Positions 14,382-17,107 of a stretch of DNA of 17,107 nt are shown here, piece after piece; within the stretch, counting starts at the first letter, position 1; each line of letters starts with the position of its first letter. The stretch is taken from positions 1 through 17,107 of the forward strand of contig JBBQTU010000070.1 in NCBI GenBank assembly GCA_038213005.1. Reading direction: 5' to 3'. The translations under genes were made by a program, and so were the position numbers. This DNA comes from JBBQTU01 sp038213005. GTDB taxonomy: Bacteria > Planctomycetota > Phycisphaerae > Tepidisphaerales > Tepidisphaeraceae. The notes below the pieces were generated by a model. It saw only the letters and a program-made list of their open reading frames with translations. It was not told the origin of the DNA and searched no databases.

Positions 14382-14756
14382 AAAGCCTCCCAAAATATGG
14401 AACTTGAATCCCAAACACCCTCGGACTGTCGCAAGAGCTATGCCATAGCCGGCGGGCCGACCGGAATGGGAGAACGATCGGGCGGCACATAGTGATGGGT
14501 CTGCATGCGGTCGTGTCGTCACTGGAGTGCTCGGGAACAGGAACTCGCCGCGCGGGGCGCGGGCCACGGACGATGCAGGCCGAGCCTATTTGACTATCGC
14601 CCGCCGGAACGGGGACAGGACCGCATGAGGCGCGGTTGCGCCTCTTCGGCTAGCGCGATCGATGGCGTGTGTCCAGTCAGCGAGCGCAGCAACGCCTGAA
14701 GCAAAGGCCAACTCAAGGGGAGACATATTGTCTGGCTTAGGGCGACGTAACATCGC
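14382..14756. other. Intergenic region between SYLF and mgtE
   Basis: No gene is supported on either strand. The notable element is the hairpin at 14627-14644; a smaller GGCGA/TCGCC dyad overlaps the mgtE stop at 14741-14757. Confidence 0.5.
14627..14644. terminator. GC-rich hairpin downstream of mgtE, possible terminator
   Basis: GAGGCGC-GGTT-GCGCCTC is a perfect 7-bp stem with a four-base loop, 113 bases after the mgtE stop on the minus strand. No T-run follows on either strand, so intrinsic termination is uncertain. Confidence 0.35.
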
Positions 14757-16139
14757 CTACAGCAGGGTGCCGTGGAGGATGGCCAGGGCGACCAGGAAGT
14801 AGATCACCAGGCCCGTGACGTCCACCAGTGTGGCGACGAAGGGAGCGGAACTGGTGGCGGGGTCGAATCCCAGGCGGCGGAGGATGAACGGGAGCATGCT
14901 GCCGGAGAGGGTGCCAAACATCACCACGCCGATGAGGCTGAGCCAGACGGTCAGGGCGACCAGGCCATAGTGCGGGCCGTAATCCACCAGGTGCAGATGC
15001 TGCCAGAGGACCACGCGGACAAAGCCGATCAGGCCCAGCCAGCCGCCCAGGGCGAAGCCGGAGGCGATTTCACGGCGCATGACGCGCCACCAGTCGCGCA
15101 GGCGCATCTCTCCGACCGCCAGCGAGCGGATGATGAGCGTCGCGGCCTGCGAGCCGCTGTTGCCGCCGCTGCTGATGATCAGCGGGACGAACAGGGCCAG
15201 GACGATGGCCTTTTCCAGTTCGTGGGAGAAGTAGCTCATGGCGGTGGCGGTGAGCATCTCGCCCAGGAAGAGGGCGGAGAGCCAGCCGCCGCGCTTTTTC
15301 AATAAGGCGCTGAAGCCGGTTTCGAAGTAGGAGACATCCAGGGCCTCCATGCCGCCGATCTTCTGCATGTCCTCAGTGGCCTCGGCTTCGGCGACGTCCA
15401 GGACGTCGTCGACGGTGATGATGCCGACCATATAGCCCTGGCTATCGACGACGGGGATCGCGGTGCGGTCGTACTTTTCAAACGCGTGGACGACTTCCTC
15501 GCGGTCAGTGGTAGTGGTGATGGAGATCACCGGGCGCTCTTCGATGTTGGTGACGGGGGTGTCGGGGTCAGCGGTGACCAGCGACCCGAGGCGCAGTTCC
15601 TCCAGGAGCTTTCCATCGGCGTCCAAGATGTAGAGGAGATTGAGCGTCTCCTTGCCGCGGCCGGCTTTGCGAACGTATTCCAGCGCTTCGCGCGCGGTCA
15701 TGTCGCGGCGCAGGGTGACGTACTTGGGCGTCATGTATCGCCCGGCCGAGTCGGGCGGATAGCCCAGAAGGTCGCGGGCGGCTTTGAGGTCGGCCGCGGG
15801 CAGGGACTCGATCAGGCGGCGGGTCACCTCGGCGGGCAGTTCCTCGATGAGGCGGGCCTGGTCGTCGGGGTCCATCCCCTGCACGACATCGCGCATCTGG
15901 TCGCTGGTAAAGCTGCGGAGCAGTTCTTCCTGATGCTCGGGAGGGAGCTGGGCGAAGACCCGGGTTGCCAGGGCGCGCGGGAGGATGCGGAAAATGGCCG
16001 GCTCATCTTCGGGCGGCAGGTCGGCGAGGAGCTCGGCGATGTCGGAGCCTTCGAGTTCGACGAGGATTTCGCGCAGCTCGTTCCACTTGCGGTCGCGGAT
16101 CAACTGCTCCAGTTCGGGTTGAACAAGGGCGCCAATCAT
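14757..16139 (-). CDS. mgtE: MgtE magnesium transporter/channel
   Basis: This encodes 460 residues, the normal length. The ATG at 16139 has AGGAG 8 bases upstream; the long open frame to 16415 is not used because the family begins here. Order: MgtE N domain of helical repeats (about 1-130, with ELLADLPPEDEPAIFRILPR), two CBS domains (about 135-255, with YMTPKYVTLRRDMTAREALE and IPVVDSQGYMVGIITVDDVL), the plug helix, then five membrane segments (about 285-460). The family motif GGNSGSQA is at 325-332 and the pore region DPATSSAPFVATLVDVTG at 426-443, with D440 the likely pore aspartate. Imports Mg2+ and closes when the cytosolic domains bind Mg2+. No riboswitch of the M-box type was recognised in the 270 bp upstream. 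Confidence 0.95.
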   Translation of the reverse strand: MIGALVQPELEQLIRDRKWNELREILVELEGSDIAELLADLPPEDEPAIFRILPRALATRVFAQLPPEHQEELLRSFTSDQMRDVVQGMDPDDQARLIEELPAEVTRRLIESLPAADLKAARDLLGYPPDSAGRYMTPKYVTLRRDMTAREALEYVRKAGRGKETLNLLYILDADGKLLEELRLGSLVTADPDTPVTNIEERPVISITTTTDREEVVHAFEKYDRTAIPVVDSQGYMVGIITVDDVLDVAEAEATEDMQKIGGMEALDVSYFETGFSALLKKRGGWLSALFLGEMLTATAMSYFSHELEKAIVLALFVPLIISSGGNSGSQAATLIIRSLAVGEMRLRDWWRVMRREIASGFALGGWLGLIGFVRVVLWQHLHLVDYGPHYGLVALTVWLSLIGVVMFGTLSGSMLPFILRRLGFDPATSSAPFVATLVDVTGLVIYFLVALAILHGTLL

Positions 16140-16378
16140 GGATGCTGCTCCTCTGCTTCTGCGCCGCCGGGGCCGATGCAACACTGTGATGCGACGGCCC
16201 GACAGCACGCAACGCGACGCGCGGGCAGGGTCGCCGCCTCGCTCCTTCTTCACCGGCGGCGGATCATACAGCATCAGGCCGGCAAACGCAGGGCATTGGG
16301 AAACTGGTAACCGGGCAGAGATGGCGGGTTCCATAGCGGCAAGGCAGCCCTGCCGCGGATCGCATGGCCAGGGTTGGG

Positions 16379-16408
16379 TTGCAGGCATCGCCGCTGGAGA
16401 GATAGAAT
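16379..16408 (+). promoter_or_regulatory. Possible promoter of the toxin-antitoxin pair
   Basis: TTGCAG (16379-16384), 18 bases, TAGAAT (16403-16408, 5 of 6 to the consensus -10). The expected start point falls at or next to the antitoxin ATG at 16414, which would make the transcript nearly leaderless. The GGAGAG at 16396-16401 is 12 bases from that ATG and would be lost from such a transcript. Confidence 0.3.
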
Positions 16409-16413
16409 AGCGC

Positions 16414-16644
16414 ATGATGTCTGACGCCGTTCTTCAATCCGCCCTGAAGTTGAGCAAGGCCCAGAGGATTCTGCTGGCCGAGCGCCTGTGGGATAGTGTC
16501 GTGGAACAGGCGGATGCTCCGGCATTGACCGAAGACCAGCATGCAGAATTGCGGCGGAGGCTGGGCCGGCTCGAGGAAACGGGTCGGCAAGGCCGGCCAT
16601 GGGCTGAGGTCAAGAAGCGGCTGATGCGGCGGCCCAAATCATGA
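16414..16644 (+). CDS. Addiction-module antitoxin-like protein (ParD/RelB-type component)
   Basis: This encodes 76 residues, or 75 if the second in-frame ATG at 16417 is used. The pattern (LKLSKAQRILLAERLWDSVVEQ... LTEDQHAELRRRLGRLEET... PWAEVKKRLM) is that of the putative addiction module component family, short proteins encoded just ahead of RelE/ParE toxins. The N-terminal part would bind DNA and the C-terminal helix would wrap the toxin. Overlaps the toxin gene by the four bases ATGA, so translation is coupled. Divergent from mgtE, with 274 bp between the starts. Confidence 0.88.
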   Translation: MMSDAVLQSALKLSKAQRILLAERLWDSVVEQADAPALTEDQHAELRRRLGRLEETGRQGRPWAEVKKRLMRRPKS

Positions 16645-16940
16645 GCAAGACCGTTATCGTCGAGCCTGAGGCTGAGGCAGACCTGCGCGCGGCCTACGAC
16701 TGGTACGAAGAGCAGCGTGAGGGGTTGGGAATGGACTTTGTGCTTTGTGTCGAGGGCACATTGGCCGCCATCGCCGAGCGTCCCCGCTTATTTCCAGTCA
16801 TTGGGAAGAAGACCCGCAGGGCGCTCACCCGCCGGTTTCCCTATTCGGTGCTGTTCGTCGAGTTGCCCGACGCGATTACCGTCATTGGTGTGTTTCATAC
16901 CAGTCGCAGCCCCAGCCGTTGGCGGTGCGGCGCGCGCTGA
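16641..16940 (+). CDS. RelE/ParE-family toxin
   Basis: This encodes 99 residues. The sequence follows the ParE/RelE fold: VIVEPEAEADLRAAYDWYEEQ (helices), FVLCVEGTLAAIAERPRLFPVIG, RRALTRRFPYSVLFVEL, and the final strand ITVIGVFHTSRSPSRW, where the H-x-x-R-x-P-x-x-W ending is typical. ParE members poison gyrase while RelE members cleave ribosome-bound mRNA; which applies here cannot be said. Cytosolic, co-translated with the overlapping antitoxin. Confidence 0.9.
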   Translation: MSKTVIVEPEAEADLRAAYDWYEEQREGLGMDFVLCVEGTLAAIAERPRLFPVIGKKTRRALTRRFPYSVLFVELPDAITVIGVFHTSRSPSRWRCGAR

Positions 16941-16959
16941 CCGCTCGCGAGGTTGTTCG

Positions 16960-16982
16960 GGGCGTGCCCGTTTTTTCGGGCA
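16960..16982. repeat. GGGCGTGCCCG hairpin element, copy 3, after the toxin gene
   Basis: GGGCGTGCCCG, six T, CGGGCA. The TGCCCG/CGGGCA stem has an all-T loop, begins 20 bases after the toxin stop, and has the same arm and 6-base spacing as copy 1 at 7995. It may serve as a stem for termination, though the T-run is in the loop and not after the stem. Confidence 0.5.
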
Positions 16983-17039
16983 GATGCAAGTTGCCCGTCA
17001 GCGGATGGTTGGAGCGAATACGGTGCTGAAAGAGGTGTC

Positions 17040-17107
17040 GCCCTTTCAGGGCTCGTCCAGGGTGAATGGTTCTTACCCAGGGCTGCGCGAGTACGCTTAC
17101 CCTGGGC
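17040..17107. repeat. CCCAGGG palindromic REP-like element at the right edge
   Basis: It contains GCCCT-TTC-AGGGC (17040-17052) and then CCCAGGG...CCCTGGG (17076-17106), which pair as long arms. The second part matches the degraded copy at 9411-9443. It resembles palindromic elements mobilised by REP-associated (Y1) transposases, but no transposase is in view and the element may continue past the edge. Confidence 0.55.

Noticed and set aside
16140..16415. M-box riboswitch or N-terminal extension of mgtE
   Set aside because: No M-box-like pairing pattern was recognised, and the protein family begins at 16139 where an AGGAG site is found.

Overview
The window is GC-rich bacterial DNA, most likely from a planctomycete, possibly of the Phycisphaerae type. 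That placement is an inference. It rests on secreted fibronectin/dockerin-like proteins, a zinc-ribbon membrane protein with a Pro/Ala linker, a dispersed NHEJ gene set, several small toxin-antitoxin-like pairs and heptad-repeat intergenic DNA. No rRNA, tRNA, CRISPR array or transposase gene is visible. Most genes lie on the minus strand; the plus strand holds one orphan small membrane protein and a ParE-type toxin-antitoxin pair.

Layout. Positions 1-3637 (minus) hold a large secreted protein followed, 53 bp downstream, by the 5' part of a second secreted protein that runs off the left edge. The large protein has a signal peptide, FN3, a gingipain-like (C25) domain whose catalytic positions look lost, a second FN3, and two tandem modules ending in dockerin-like calcium loops. 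Positions 3902-5769 hold a zinc-ribbon membrane protein and a double-GNAT acyltransferase with a perfect 10-bp inverted repeat just before its start. Positions 5866-6460 hold a DUF433/DUF5615 pair. Positions 6524-7930 hold a LeuC/aconitase-family dehydratase with a readable promoter. Positions 7931-9097 are a 1.17-kb stretch without a convincing gene, containing heptad repeats, hairpins, a G-quadruplex motif and a C10 tract. A small membrane protein with its own promoter follows (9098-9361).

Positions 9620-13399 are a four-gene non-homologous end-joining operon on the minus strand. Its order is 3'-phosphoesterase, ATP-dependent ligase, Ku, polymerase/primase. The three activities normally fused in LigD are here three separate proteins, and Ku is encoded between ligase and polymerase. 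This is the most coherent and unusual system in the window. Ku would hold the broken ends, the phosphoesterase and polymerase would process and fill them, and the ligase would seal them. Downstream lie a SYLF-domain lipoprotein (13743-14381), an MgtE magnesium channel (14757-16139) and a divergent ParDE/RelBE-like pair (16414-16940).

Repeats. Palindromic CCCAGGG elements (9411-9443 and 17075-17107) and a GGGCGTGCCCG hairpin family (7995, 8105, 16960) recur in the intergenic spaces and look like REP-type elements that are probably present elsewhere in the genome.
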